Source: Deroplatys truncata (lineage: Eukaryota > Arthropoda > Insecta > Mantodea > Mantidae). From it: a DNA stretch of 64,000 nucleotides. Position numbers and translations under genes: made by a program. Within the stretch, counting starts at the first letter, position 1. Each line of letters starts with the position of its first letter. This document shows positions 53,541-64,000 of this stretch, piece after piece. Under the pieces are notes generated by a model. The model worked only from the letters and a program-made list of their open reading frames with translations. It was not told the origin of the DNA and ran no database searches. The stretch is from the NCBI GenBank assembly GCA_030765065.1, contig CM060989.1, positions 58,170,001-58,234,000 of the forward strand, in the 5' to 3' direction.

Positions 53541-54780
53541 TATTTGGTGTGAAAGTATCACGTGCAACTGTTTCTAGAAGACGACATGCACGAACGAAAA
53601 ATTACAGTAAAATATGTATATATCTCCATTTCTTTCTCTCTTTGCTTTAGTGAACTTTCCCCTCCTTTCTTACGTCAAGATATCGACATACCATACGCCA
53701 AAATATGATTAAAGAAACCGCCGCGCCGTACCTCTACTTTTGGAAGTTGGTAGAACCGAGATTACAGTCAGAAAACAACTGAAACACGAGAATTTCCGGA
53801 TGACGAAGCACTTCTTAGAAAACTTGTTTACAGCGAGTCTCCAGATTTTCCAAAGAGAGGAAAAAGCCTTCGCTTAAGGCTCCATCCTCGATTTGGAAAG
53901 AGAAAAATCATAATCGAATTAAGAAGAGTGCTTTTCTTCGTCCGGGATCGGAGATTCATTAGTGTGCCCGGGTTTTAAACCCCCCACTCTTTTCCTTAAT
54001 TCCATCTGACAAACAAGAAGCGAGGGCGATCTTTCGAACAGCACGGTCACATAAAAACAGCGGAAGAACGAAAACAGCATGGACAAATAAACCATCAGCA
54101 TTCGCTGTAGTTACTCTCAAGCGGTGGTTGTTTTTCATCAGTTTTCTTGTTGCTTGCCTTGGATGGCTCAAGGCATAAACACAAGGAAAAAGTACACACA
54201 CGCACGTGCACAGAGAGAATGTTCGGAAATTCGCATTACAAACCCTTAGAACGTGCAGCGGATCTACAATACGTTTCAAGTGGGAAGAGTTTTGCTCTCC
54301 AGCGTATCAGACGCTATTATTAACTATACGTTGCACTTCGTTACACTCTCACACTGTCTAGCGCAAGGAAATTACTGATAATTTCTTATTTCTCTTCTTC
54401 GTTGAAGCCATTACAAAATTCACACCTACTCTATTGCTACTCAATAATCAGTTGTTACTGGTTAGCAGGCAGAGGGGTTTGAGTAAGTAAACAGAGCGAT
54501 CCTGTTACCTCACGTACTATAGGTGGCATCTGGTACTACGGACATGCTTTTTCCCTCCCCAAAAAAAACCGTTTCATTGCGACTGTTCCATTTATTCGCT
54601 CCATAATATGCATCAATGGAGAATTGTGGCAATATGCCTAAAGCATTGAAGAGTTTATACATCAAAATCAGCATCGTTTGTGGTGGAATGTGCAGGGAAC
54701 ACTTCAGCACAAATGGCGAAACCACCAGATTAGCATGCAGCTCAAAAGACATTTAAATACCATGTTAAACAGCACTGTAA
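53541..54780. other. Unclassified noncoding DNA
   Basis: No family is recognised in the overlapping minus ORFs at 53919-54101 and 53959-54279. The minus ORF 54510-54752 (80 codons) is likewise unrecognised. Confidence 0.35.
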
Positions 54781-55080
54781 TTCAATGAAACACAAGAAAC
54801 ATGTAACATTATCAGAAAAAAAAACAACGAGAAAAGTAGACCTCCAACCTCCTCAGTCCCAAACTGCAGATCAGAATTTTTCAAGGATCTCTGTCAGACT
54901 AATAAGAGCGGATATTACATTAAACAATGCACATCTTTTGAAATGCTTGTTCCGTAGCTTTCACAAACTAATTCCACACTAACAAAAGCTAAAACATACA
55001 TTGCTTTATTTCTTCTAGTACTCCTTAATCCTGATATACCTGCTTTCGAAGAGGGTGTAGTGCCTTCAACTGATCATGAT
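54781..55080 (+). other. Possible remnant of an hAT-related (CGGBP1-like) sequence
   Basis: A 65-codon frame (54785-54982) reads MKHKKHVTLSEKKTTRKVD and then FSRISVRLIRADITLNNAHL. It loosely recalls the layout of CGGBP1-like hAT-derived proteins (a KH-type zinc-finger end followed by an ADIPL motif). The resemblance is weak and unverified. Confidence 0.2.
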
Positions 55081-55087
55081 ATACATA

Positions 55088-56416
55088 CGAGATGTGATCA
55101 AAATGTTTCCGGAATGGCTTCACAACAATGCTGACGCTGAGATTTCTTTAATTCTTACCCAGACTGTACATGCAGCGTTCCTTACCGATAAAAATGAGAG
55201 GTCATGTGACTTCCTGTGACCATGCAGTGACAAGGTAGAAGCTCTGAAGTGAACACGTGTTTTGCCTGTGCTGCGATTTTTCCGCGTAGCAAAAATGTCA
55301 GATTACGAAGAACAAAGAAGGAACATCAAATTTTGCTTTAAACTCGGCAAAACTGCAACAGAAGCCTATGCAATGTCAAGAACAGCTTATGGGGAGGTAG
55401 TTATGGGCAAAACTCAAGTATTTGAGTGATTTTCGAAATTTAAAAGTGGTGTGACATCAGTTAAAGATGAAGATCGTTCGGGGCGACCCTGTGCCAGTAA
55501 AACTGATGAAAATATCAATCAGGTGAGGGAAATGGTCTTAAATGATAGGCGCATCACAACAAGAAACCTTTCTGACTCATTAGGACTCTCCTTTGGAAGT
55601 GTTCAAAGCATTTTGAAAGACAATTTGGAGATGAGAAGAATTGCCGCCAAGTTCTGCCCCGCCTGTTTTCAAATGACCAAAAGGAAAGCGTGTGATTGCC
55701 TCCACCGATCTTAAAGAACAGTTAAAAATGACCCAAAGTTTATGGAGAAAATTATTACTGGTGATGAAACATGGATTTATGGGTACGATCCAGAAACGAA
55801 GCAACGATCTTCACAATGGAAGAGTCCTTCATTTCCACGCCCGATAAAGGCCAGACAAGTTCGATCCAAAGTGAAGTCAATGATGATTGTGTTTCTTGAC
55901 ATTAAAGGCATTGTACATAAGGAATTTGTGCCACAGGGTCAAACAGTGAATCAAGTGTTCTACAAACAAGTGCTGCAAAGATTAAGGGAGAATGTGCGAC
56001 GCAAACGGCCGGAGAAATGGAGGAGTGGTGACTGGTTCCTGCATCATGACAATGCGGCCGCGCACAAAGCCCTTTCTGTTTGCCAATTTTTGGATACAAA
56101 TAGGATGAATACTGTTCCCCGTCTCGCCTATTCTCCAGATCTGGCACCAGCGGACTTTCTTCTTTTCCCGCGATTTAAAATGCGGCTCCGAGGACACCGT
56201 TTTGAGGACATTGATGTCATCCATCGCGAATTGCAGAAGGCTCTGAACATGTTGAAAGAAGAGAACTTCCAGAGGTTCTTCCAGCAGTGGCAGAAGCGCT
56301 GGGACAAGTGAATCAACTCCCAAGGAGACTACTTCGAGGGTGACAGTGCAGATTAGACAAAACAAACTGTTGTGTAGTATTTATGACGTCATTCCGGAAA
56401 CGTTTCGATCACACCT
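55088..56416 (+). mobile_element. Mariner element, third lineage, with both ends
   Basis: Inverted ends are AGATGTGATCAAAATGTTTC on the left and AGGTGTGATCGAAACGTTTC on the minus strand at the right; both continue CGGAATG. TA stands at 55086-55087 and 56417-56418. The element is 1329 bp, with two extra bases at the left tip. Confidence 0.9.
55295..56354 (+). pseudogene. Mariner transposase, near full length, two stops and one frameshift
   Basis: It starts MSDYEEQRRNIKFCFKLGKT with the N-terminal helix-turn-helix. Catalytic regions are ITGDETWIYGYDPETKQRSS, LHHDNAAAHKA and YSPDLAPADFLLFPRFK (DD34D). Trp of FEWFSKF is TGA near 55427, a frameshift lies near 55665-55680, and a TGA at about 56309 replaces Cys before INSQGDYFEG. 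Apart from these the gene is continuous, so it is the youngest-looking mariner coding region here. Confidence 0.9.
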
Positions 56417-56418
56417 TA

Positions 56419-57103
56419 TGTTTACAGAGAGCACTGCAAGGTCGCAGTCGCTTCCACCTTACCTCGCCACCAAACCTCGGTGTGTTCCTAACTAGATGGT
56501 TTACTTACCAAAACGCCTCTGCCTGCTAATTAGTGATATGAAGTATTTTAAATCTAAAGCGTAAACATAAGGCCTGCGTACGCGTCATAAACATGTCAGG
56601 GCTGATATTCTCCAGATGCAGCATTCTGTCTATTAGCCTAAGTGATGAACAACAAAGAAAAGAAAAAAATTCTTGATGCTTGTTGAATGTAATTCCATTA
56701 GCACCATACTGACAATACTTTTAATTATGGTAATATATAATTACAAATAAATAAATATAGATACATATGCACATACAAATGACGAACACTTCATGCTTAT
56801 GTGGCTGTGATCGAATATATGGGTGTGTTTATTAATTTGTATTATAAAAATATTTGAGCTAAAGGCATTGGTTTTCACGGTTGTGTTACAAATACTACCC
56901 TCTACCCTAGCTTCCTCCTGGATTAATTCTTGCGAAATTAGAATATTTGGACCTAGCATAAATGATATTTATTAGTAGAAGTGGTTCATGAGTATAATTT
57001 TGGGTGTTCAGCAACTTTAAGTCAGACAACCCTGAAACTAAAAACAGCATCTGTTACATAATAGTTATGATTGTGAACAAATTGATAAAACTACAGCCGT
57101 TCC

Positions 57104-57144
<41 letters not shown>

Positions 57145-57628
57145 CACAACTAGTCTGACAAAAGAAAGGGTTGTTTTTGTGGATGTTTGTTGTGTACATA
57201 ATTAAGTATGCCGTGTTAGGGCAAGAACGAAGTAATTTGTAAATTAAATTGTAGTTGAGATTATGGATGACACGTAGAAACCGGGAGAAGTTTCCGCGCT
57301 TGTGCACTTTACTTACTTCTGCTACAATGACTCAACTTCTGCTGTAGTGTGCTACAATCTAGTGGCATTGACGTAAACGTGTAGTGATAGTGGAAACAGA
57401 GTGTGGCAAGAACTTTGTGCTAGTGAAATTCTTGGCCCCATAAGGTAATTACGTCATACTAGTTATGCATGCACAGAAGCTTCTTAAACCGTGCACAAGT
57501 CAAGATTTGCTAGGGACCTGTTGCCATATGTTTAATCGAGTTTAGAGGCGTGGCCCGATAGATTTAAACGTCGTGGATTTTAAATTACCGCATATACATT
57601 ACGTTTAATAACATTCAAAGAAAAAAAA
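56419..57628. other. Unclassified noncoding DNA with an AAT microsatellite
   Basis: Nothing recognisable apart from about 13 AAT units at 57104-57143. Confidence 0.4.
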
Positions 57629-58234
57629 TCTGATGTGTTACACTCACATGACTTTCTCTACTCTTGTACAAACTATTTTTACAAAAGGATATTCTCCACA
57701 TGCTTCATGTTAATCGAGATGTTAATCTTATTGCTAATTTTCTTGTAGATGCCCCCTGCATCTGGTAGGTTTTAAGCGATAGTCAAATATTTTAAGAGCT
57801 GGTTGCTATGTGGAGTATTCCATTCTCTTTGCATTACTAGAACAAAAAAATGAATAACTAATTTGAGAAAAAGTATAAATATTGAAAATTTAAGGGAATA
57901 ACAAGCAATATCTCGAAAATGGTTCACTCAACAACCAAAAATGTATGTGACAAATTGTGTATTTCATCGCGATCTACATTTTTTGTGTAGTAAAATTTTG
58001 TCTATCTTTTATGGTTTACCAGTTATGCAAAAGTCATTCACAATGAACAATACTTTTGGAGACATTCCCAGAAAATTCGATATATACATTTCATTTGTCA
58101 TGAAAATATCTTAAACATATGATATTTTCATCAAAATCGTTAGAGCCATTTTTGAGAAAATTAAAATTTTCGAAAAATGTTCCATGTAAAGGGTAATCTG
58201 GGGTGAGGGGAATGTCTTGAAAACCTTCGTGTCG
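57629..58234 (+). repeat. CTTTCTC-A copy, 3'-truncated
   Basis: It starts TCTGATGTGTTACACTCACA after an oligo-A and breaks at CTTCGTGTCGCAT, where decayed transposase sequence begins. Confidence 0.85.
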
Positions 58235-58985
58235 CATTTCGTTCATTTCGCTATGGGCCAGCGAAAATCCACATGTTATTCATGAAGCACCCGGTTAAAA
58301 TCGGAGTTTGGTGCGCAATAATACGCACAGAGTTATAGTGTGACCAATTTATTTTAAAGCAATGTGAACACTGCAGAGTACCGACGGATTTTCATGGAGT
58401 TTGCTGAGCAACTAGACGATGTAGAGCTTAGTCAAGGATATTTTCAGCAGGACGGCGCTACATGCCATACATCAAATAAATCCATGGCACTAACTGCAAG
58501 TTTCTTTGACGACCGGATAATTTCCAAGAACCTGTGGCCACCGAGATCTCCGGTTTTGACATCGCCGGACTTCTTTCTATGGGGTTACTTAAAAGACAGG
58601 GTTTATGCCACACGCCCCAGACATTGGACGATCTGAAGCGCAACATTACACAGGAGATTCAAGCTATTGACAACAGAGTCCTGCAACGAGTGGCCAGTAA
58701 CATGGAAGGACGTGTTGAGTTGTGCCTTATGCAGGATGGAGGACATTTTGAGCATTTTCTATAGAGGTAAATAATCTCCCAAAATTCCTCTGCATTTCAG
58801 GTATAATAAGTTGTCACTAGCATAACTGTTTTGAAACAATTAAAGAAATAAATGTGTCAGTTCTTCATAAGTTAGCCTGTATTTACTTATACCACGGAAA
58901 TGACACATTTCAGGTCAGAGCTTCATTCAAAGCTCTACTCTACAAATCTTGAATTTGAAACGAACGAGAGTTTTCGAACATCCTG
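58235..58985 (+). pseudogene. Decayed Tc1/mariner-superfamily transposase, C-terminal part
   Basis: Frames encode RRIFMEFAEQLDDVELSQGY, FQQDGATCHTSNKSM (second catalytic Asp), NLWPPRSPVLTSPDFFLWGY (third catalytic region; its first Asp is Val) and LKDRVYATRPR, then TLDDLKRNITQEIQAIDNRV and GGHFEHFL. About 38 residues separate FQQD and SPDFF Asp residues, longer than mariner's 34. One frameshift lies near 58625. The 3' end reads CGAACATCCTG followed by TA. The 5' half is missing. Confidence 0.75.
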
Positions 58986-59149
58986 TACATTGCGCTACAT
59001 AGAAATTTTAACCTCAACTTCACTACATTGGAAAATTACTTTACGGTAAACGCTACTGGATCTATAAATTCCGGGCTCCTCTGCGAATATTTACAAACTG
59101 CGTTATCATCACGCATTTTTAGGAAAAGGCTGGAACGCGCGCTTGCCTC

Positions 59150-59265
59150 TCAGTCTGTGAACATCATAATTCGAAAACGGAAATTCATATAAATATCAAA
59201 CTTCTTGAAGGGTACAAGTGTTCGATCAAATTCCTCTCTCCCCAAATCCCCTTTAATAGGAGTAA
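59150..59265 (-). repeat. CTTTCTC-family fragment
   Basis: GTCTGTGAACATCATAATTC through CCCCAAATCCCCTTTAATAG matches the region next to the CA tract, strongly diverged. Confidence 0.5.
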
Positions 59266-59360
59266 TAGCATTTAGGTGGCGCAAAACTCCTAGGGTCATT
59301 AGCGACATACCCTGGCAATATATATATTTACATTCTGGTACAAAAACCAATACATTAATA

Positions 59361-59500
59361 CCGAGCGGGATGGCTTTGCTGTAACGTCTGTGACCTGCAT
59401 TTGGGAGGTTCCGGGTTCAAATCTCGTGGGCCGACCAATCTGACTCTGTTTTTTTTTCGTGGTTCCCCTCAGTCGCCAAGATAAATACCGAAATCGATAT
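59361..59500 (+). mobile_element. tRNA-derived SINE, family 1
   Basis: ACCGAGCGGGATGGCTTTGC (A-box region), GTTCCGGGTTCAAATCTCGT (B box), GGCCGACCAATCTGACT and TCGTGGTTCCCCTCAGTCGC are in family order. The tail is cut. Confidence 0.75.
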
Positions 59501-59504
59501 TTAT

Positions 59505-59760
59505 ACCACGACCAGGTTCTCCCACTCTCCGTGAGGTTGCTCTAACCATTGAGCTACTGTGACAACATGCCGGTGGGACATTGAATTCGCAATTGACTCC
59601 AGTTGTTTCCAATGCATAATAATAAATATAATAAAAAAAACGTGAAACCTTAAGAAACCCATAAACATCCAGCACTGAAGTACTTGCGATTGTAGGTCGC
59701 CATTGAGATTATCATCTCAATGAGATGCCTTGATGGTCTATCTGGGTAACAACTTAATTT
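59505..59760 (-). mobile_element. tRNA-derived SINE, family 3, diverged
   Basis: The complement carries GTAGCTCAATGGTTAGAGCA and body sequence including CATTGAGATTATCATCTCAA. It abuts SINE family 1. Confidence 0.65.
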
Positions 59761-60343
59761 TTCAGTTGACTCTATGTTAAAAACTTCCCAAGACCAGGCT
59801 AAGGTTTAGAAAAAGTATAATTAATTATACATAATGCTATTAAAAAGTGAAACCTTATCCATTATGTTTCAATGTACGAATTTCCTTATTCGCTCAGCTG
59901 AATGATTTATCTTACTTCATCTTTAAGGGAAGATGGTGGCAGAAATCATGGAAAAAAACCACTAAATATTTTTATTAGCTTATTAGAAAATACATATAAT
60001 TCCGATTATTATTCCAAATTTTTACTTTAAGGTTCGAACTAAAAGTGGTATAACAAAATTAAAACCTTAAACAGTGTAATGAGCTACGCCCACTTTTTTA
60101 AAGGCTTGCAGTGGAGGAACAATTTTCTTGCTTAGTGTTGCCTGTGAACCTTGAAATTACATCTTTAGAAGCCTTCAATTTTTTTGTGTAATTGCACAAG
60201 CCGTTTTGTGGTCAGAGCATTGTTGTATAGAAGGCTGTGGAGCTTCACAAACACGTTTTATGTTGTTTAGTGGAATTATAGTAAAATTGTTTGAGTTATT
60301 GTGTCATTCTTTGTCCAAGGTGAATGTATAAATCCTTTCTTAC
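59761..60343. other. Probable 5' flank of the Mutator-like element
   Basis: AT-rich. TAAGGGAAGATGGTGGCAGA near 59926 resembles the terminal repeats of the candidate element at 22752-23695 and may be this element's left end. Confidence 0.3.
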
Positions 60344-61229
60344 AATGCCAAGGCCTGGTAGAGTACTTTAAAAATATGATAAGTCCCATATTAACAATAT
60401 GAAGAGGCAAATGGTGTTGAGGTTAGGGTTAGGCTTGCAGATGCAAGCATTGTCTCCAAGTGCTTCTTAAGTAAAACTTGGCCAAGTATTGTGCCAGGAG
60501 AAGAAAGACATGAAATAAATTCACGTTTCAGAATTGTGGATCTGGAATTGCTAGCAGAAGCATTTAGGAAACCCTGCAAGTGCTCTGTTTGTGGAAAAAT
60601 GAGAATTTGGTAGATGATGGAAAGAGGGAGGGTTTGGTTTGTGCATTACACATTTTATGTGAAAACTGTGATGACACATCATTCAAAGTCATCAAAGGCC
60701 AGCAATAGAATATGTGAAGCCAATATGAGGTTTCCTAATATGTATAGGACTTGGAAGAGAAGATGGAAACGTTTTATGTGGTATGATGAACATGCTTGGT
60801 CCTGCACTAATATATACTCAATGAACACTACTCTCTTCAATGCAGTTGTAGATATAAGTAAAGAGAACATGAAAATGGCAGTTCAGGGGGCTATTGTGAT
60901 GCAACTAATAGCATAGATTATCAGTTTTCTGTGACAGTTCCTGGATGAAGAGGAGGCATACCTCACTGCATGGAGTTTCAACAGTCACTATTGGATTTAC
61001 AGGTAATGTCTAAATGTTTTTCTGCATGTTCTTTGCACAAGAAATATAATGATGCAAGTAAAGAAACAGAATGGCAAGAAGCATACAAAGCTGTTTGAGC
61101 AGGGATTATATAGTCTCCAGTGGTGGGATGGAATCTGCAGATATGAAACTGATTTTTCATAGGTATTTATAAAAGTATAGATTAAGATAAATAAAGTACT
61201 TAGGAGATGGAGACACTAGTGCTTTCAAC
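60344..61229 (+). pseudogene. Mutator-like transposase, decayed and 3'-truncated
   Basis: Fragments in shifting frames follow the order of insect proteins with a mutator-like transposase domain. They are MPRPGRV and KYDKSHINNMKRQ at the start, RFRIVDLELLAEAFRKPCKC with SVCGK (zinc-binding cysteines), FNAVVDISKENMKMAVQ, WMKRRHTSLHGVSTVTIGFT, SSGGMESA and YLGDGDTSAF at 61197-61226. Several in-frame stops and indels are present. The right side is cut by a truncated Tc1 at about 61228. The reading order is more convincing than any single fragment; there was no database search. Confidence 0.6.
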
Positions 61230-61839
61230 GGAAGCTGACGTAATGGCATGCATGCAACCAGTCCAACCTGCAGCAGACGGCGACGAACCGTTGATGCAGA
61301 CAAGTTCGCACCTGTTGCAATGCTCCAGCCAACACTGTGGATGAAGCTGTATGGTCCGTTATGGCCATGCGGACAAGATGACGGTCATCTCGTGCTGTGG
61401 TCATGTTCCGTGGTCCAGTGCCCGCTCTACGCTGCGTACGACCTTCGCCTATCCACTGCTTCCACACATGCATCACTGTCGTAGCAGCATGCCCTGTACG
61501 AGCCAAAATGCCACGGTATGATTAACCCCCTCCCCGGAGGCCGATCATTCTGCCCCGTTCGAACTCACTCACATGCCGATATGGCTCCCTTTGACGTCGA
61601 CGAGGCATACTGACACTCATTTTATTGTTTCCACCTTGTTTCACAGGTCTGACCTGACTACACTGGGCGTAACACTGACCTTGTCGGACCGACACGAGAG
61701 GGCTCTGCTCGGCCTACGTGTACCCCAACCCTCTGCAAACTTAATCACTTATCGCTTTCACACTCTTCTACACTTCTACCAAGTTTGGAGTTATACGGGA
61801 AATTATTTCTTGGTGTTGCAATTTTCACAAACAGCAGTG
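61228..61839 (-). mobile_element. 5' part of a Tc1 element, second family
   Basis: The minus strand starts with CACTGCTGTTTGTGAAAATT at 61839, after TA at 61841-61840, the inverted terminal repeat. It encodes a Tc1 N terminus: FERGRMIGLRG, ILARTGHAATTVMHVWKQWI, AGTGPRNMTTARDDRHLVRM and LVACMPLRQLPL. The catalytic half is missing and frameshifts are present. It ends abruptly at the Mutator-like pseudogene. Confidence 0.8.
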
Positions 61840-61841
61840 TA

Positions 61842-62730
61842 CATTGGTTGCTAACTGGTCCCGGATCCTTAGCCTGGTCATAGTCATTCTGTTTTTCCCC
61901 ACAAAATGCAACAAGGAGCTAGCAACCAAACTAATTGAAAGGCAGTTGCTGATAACACAATAATGTAGGAATTTAATCAATAAGGTAAGCTACGCTATCA
62001 CCTTTCTTTAAGGTAAATATTATGGTGCTTAATATATTAATCAATACCGGTATCTAAAACCACGTAATACATTTACATAAGGGATATACATAACTACAGA
62101 AAGGTTTTGTACACTTGGGATTTAGCTGTGCCTCCGGCGTTACCTACCTTCAACATGATTAATGACAGCGAGAGAAAAGAAATTCCTCTATGCAGAATCC
62201 AATTCCCTTTTGCAAAGCAGAACCTTGTAAGTTTGTTACCGAATGGTTTCAAAGCCACAAAATTTGCAGGCAGGTTGTTAGAAGGAAGGTGTGGGCGGAG
62301 GTAATTAAACAAGTGAAAAATTACGCGCGCATGCATGACGTGCAGGTCTTGTCAGTTGTGAAATACGGCAGTACTACTCCCTGCTACAGTGGCGGATCTC
62401 AAAACAAGAAATATACGAGACTATTCAACCAACAGGTGTGTCTCTGATTTCAGATGCTCCTCAGAATTTGTAATAACTAGCCAATATATCGATATCATTA
62501 ATATGATATTTTAACCAAATAGCGATGACCTTAAACAGAAAATATTTTACCAAGAGAATCTCATTTAATGTTTTTCTTTTAGAACTAACATTAGCAAAGT
62601 TTGGCAGAGAGTAAATCCTGCTAAAGTCAATCAGGTATAACGCCCCTTAAAAACAGTAAAAGGGTAAGGGTAAGGAGGAAGAGGGGCCCGGAAACTAGGG
62701 CAGGGCACCACACGCAGGCCAACCTGCCCC
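61842..62730. other. Unclassified noncoding DNA
   Basis: Overlapping short ORFs on both strands (62094-62447) are not recognised. Confidence 0.35.
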
Positions 62731-63222
62731 TTATGCTTCTACCGTGACCCCGGGGAGTGAGGATGAGGGTAGGGATCCGAAGGGCGATCAGATCCGGATG
62801 TCGCAAGCACAGGCGGGGTCTCTCATTTTTACCAGATTGAACGCCTCCAACGCCGCCCGAGACTCCGCGGATCCCCCAATGGGGCTCTCGCCCGAAAGCA
62901 CCCAGAGGCGGGTTCCAGCAGAGCAGTCTCTGGGCGACGTCAGGATTAAACCTCCACAGAGCACACAGCCACCGTCCAACCTCAACTCGCCAAACATCGT
63001 CGCTTGGTCCTATTACCCTGAAATACATGACAAGGAAGATGATGGTCACAAGGAATGGGGGCCAGGAGAGTCATGGTAGAGGATGAAATACTCCCACATT
63101 CGCCTGTCAATGCGAGGAAACCACGAAAAACCCATTGGTCAAAGTGGGCGGTCGCCGGATATCGAACCCGCGACCTCCCGAATTGAGTCGCACACGTTAG
63201 GCTCCACCTTGCTCGGTTTCAA
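62731..63222 (-). mobile_element. SINE family 1, long copy with extended GC-rich tail
   Basis: On the minus strand it starts ACCGAGCAAGGTGGAGCCTA, has GCGGGTTCGATATCCGG (B box) and TGGGTTTTTCGTGGTTTCCT, then a GC-rich tail of about 350 bp (to ACCCCGGGGTCACGG). The first part of that tail is shared with 44210-44340. Long ORFs on both strands (111 and 140 codons) follow from the base composition and are not recognised. Confidence 0.65.
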
Positions 63223-64000
63223 AGTAGTAAAGCGCCTAAGCTCCATGAATAAATCACAAAGGTGGAAAGAATCTCTGAGTAATGGTAATGAAAGACAGTG
63301 TATGCAAAATTCCATTCTGCGTACGATGACAGGCGTTGGTACTGTGTTTGACTCAGGAGTTTAGCTATGACCTTGTGGTTGACGTAAGTGAAACTGAGCC
63401 AGCGCTGTATTGTTCTTCAAGCTCGCTCTGCTGATTTACAGACTATTCCAAACGTACTTGCCTTTTCTTTTCCGGAACATTAAATATTACGCATAGTAGC
63501 ATCAATAATGCAGTATATTATCGAATCAAACAAAACAATTATGATCATATTTTCAACAAATAAATCTGTAAACAATATCATTATGACCATAGGCATGAGA
63601 AACTGCACTGGTTGACAATATTTTTGAACTGCTGGTGTAACACTATTTGCATCGAAGCCAAGAAGCTCCCTAGATCACTGCAGGCTTGCAGTTCAAGGAC
63701 AAAGCCATTCTCCTGAGTCAACTACAGTAACGCTGTAGAAGATGTAAACAGAGACGTATCGTGGGCAAAGTCTAACGCACACAGATCTCGCCTAACTTTG
63801 AGATGTTGCCTGGAGAACGTGTAATGTAAACGTGTTTAACCTTGTGTCCGATTGGGCGTGTTGCAATGCAACTTTGTAATAACTTAGGATTTAAAGTCCA
63901 CAAGATTAACACATAAACGACTTAGCAAGATGTGTTAATTTCGCAATAGTAAATAAAAGTGTTAAATTCACGGAGTACCAGGATTCTTGAGATTCACTGA
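63223..64000. other. Unclassified noncoding DNA
   Basis: A continuation of a 93-codon ORF to 63364 is unrecognised. No gene or repeat is supported to the window end. Confidence 0.4.

Noticed and set aside
57629-58234. Helitron or Helentron assignment for the CTTTCTC family
   Set aside because: Subterminal inverted repeats, a 3' hairpin-like CTACTTACTATACGTAGTAG and tandem copies suggested it, but flanking T(A)n runs are duplicated relative to empty sites, and no CTRR end exists. Kept only as an alternative.
62627-63079. Overlapping 111- and 140-codon ORFs as a gene
   Set aside because: They lie in the GC-rich tail of a SINE-1 copy that is partly shared with 44210-44340, and the two frames overlap on opposite strands without a recognisable domain.

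Overview
This is eukaryotic DNA, almost certainly from an insect with a large, repeat-rich, intron-rich genome. A cockroach-like or other hemimetabolous insect fits, but the species cannot be fixed from the sequence. The evidence is three spliced minus-strand exons of a RASGEF1-type Ras guanine-nucleotide exchange factor with canonical GT/AG borders, many mariner and Tc1 transposases, several tRNA-derived SINE families, AT-rich noncoding DNA, and no bacterial gene organisation.

Host gene. Coding exons lie at 46002-45772, 40556-40413 and 10244-10042 (minus strand). They join in frame into 192 residues of the catalytic RasGEF (CDC25) domain. The introns inside the window are about 5.2 kb and 30.2 kb. 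Sequence above 46002 is presumably the upstream intron and that below 10042 the next intron. No further exon of this gene was recognised, so the gene's start and end lie outside the window.

Mobile DNA. The dominant component is one roughly 850-bp non-autonomous repeat, called here the CTTTCTC family, with a main subfamily A and an older relative B. It is present in about 30 complete, partial or nested copies in both orientations. Complete A copies start TCTGATGTG, end GAGAAAG, carry an inverted CTTTCTCTACT motif near both ends, contain a (CA)n tract at a fixed internal position, and lie between T(A)n target duplications. Copies repeatedly insert into an oligo-A/T run inside other copies.

Other elements are three mariner copies (11445-12698, 19591-20820, 55088-56416), two Tc1 copies of one family (15218-16459, with an intact 342-codon ORF, and 27343-28512, broken), a 5'-truncated Tc1 of another family (61228-61839), several decayed Tc1/mariner-superfamily transposases (32966-33565, 46440-47060, 47431-49034 split by a repeat, 58235-58985), a Mutator-like transposase pseudogene (60344-61229), a LINE 3' fragment (16478-16729), an LTR-retrotransposon remnant (29343-30280), foldback elements (28553-29037, 46120-47060), a 156-bp hAT-type MITE (45292-45447) and five tRNA-derived SINE-like families.

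Layout. 1-10 kb: CTTTCTC copies and a SINE. 10.0-10.2 kb: RASGEF1 exon. 10.3-31 kb: nested mariner, SINE, Tc1, LTR and CTTTCTC insertions. 32-40 kb: CTTTCTC arrays, foldback transposase remnants and an inverted pair of a host repeat. 40.4 kb: RASGEF1 exon. 41-45.5 kb: SINE cluster and MITE. 45.8-46.0 kb: RASGEF1 exon. 46-64 kb: decayed transposases, SINEs and unclassified AT-rich DNA. No CRISPR, operon or other multi-gene functional system is visible. The most novel material is the CTTTCTC family and its self-nesting behaviour.
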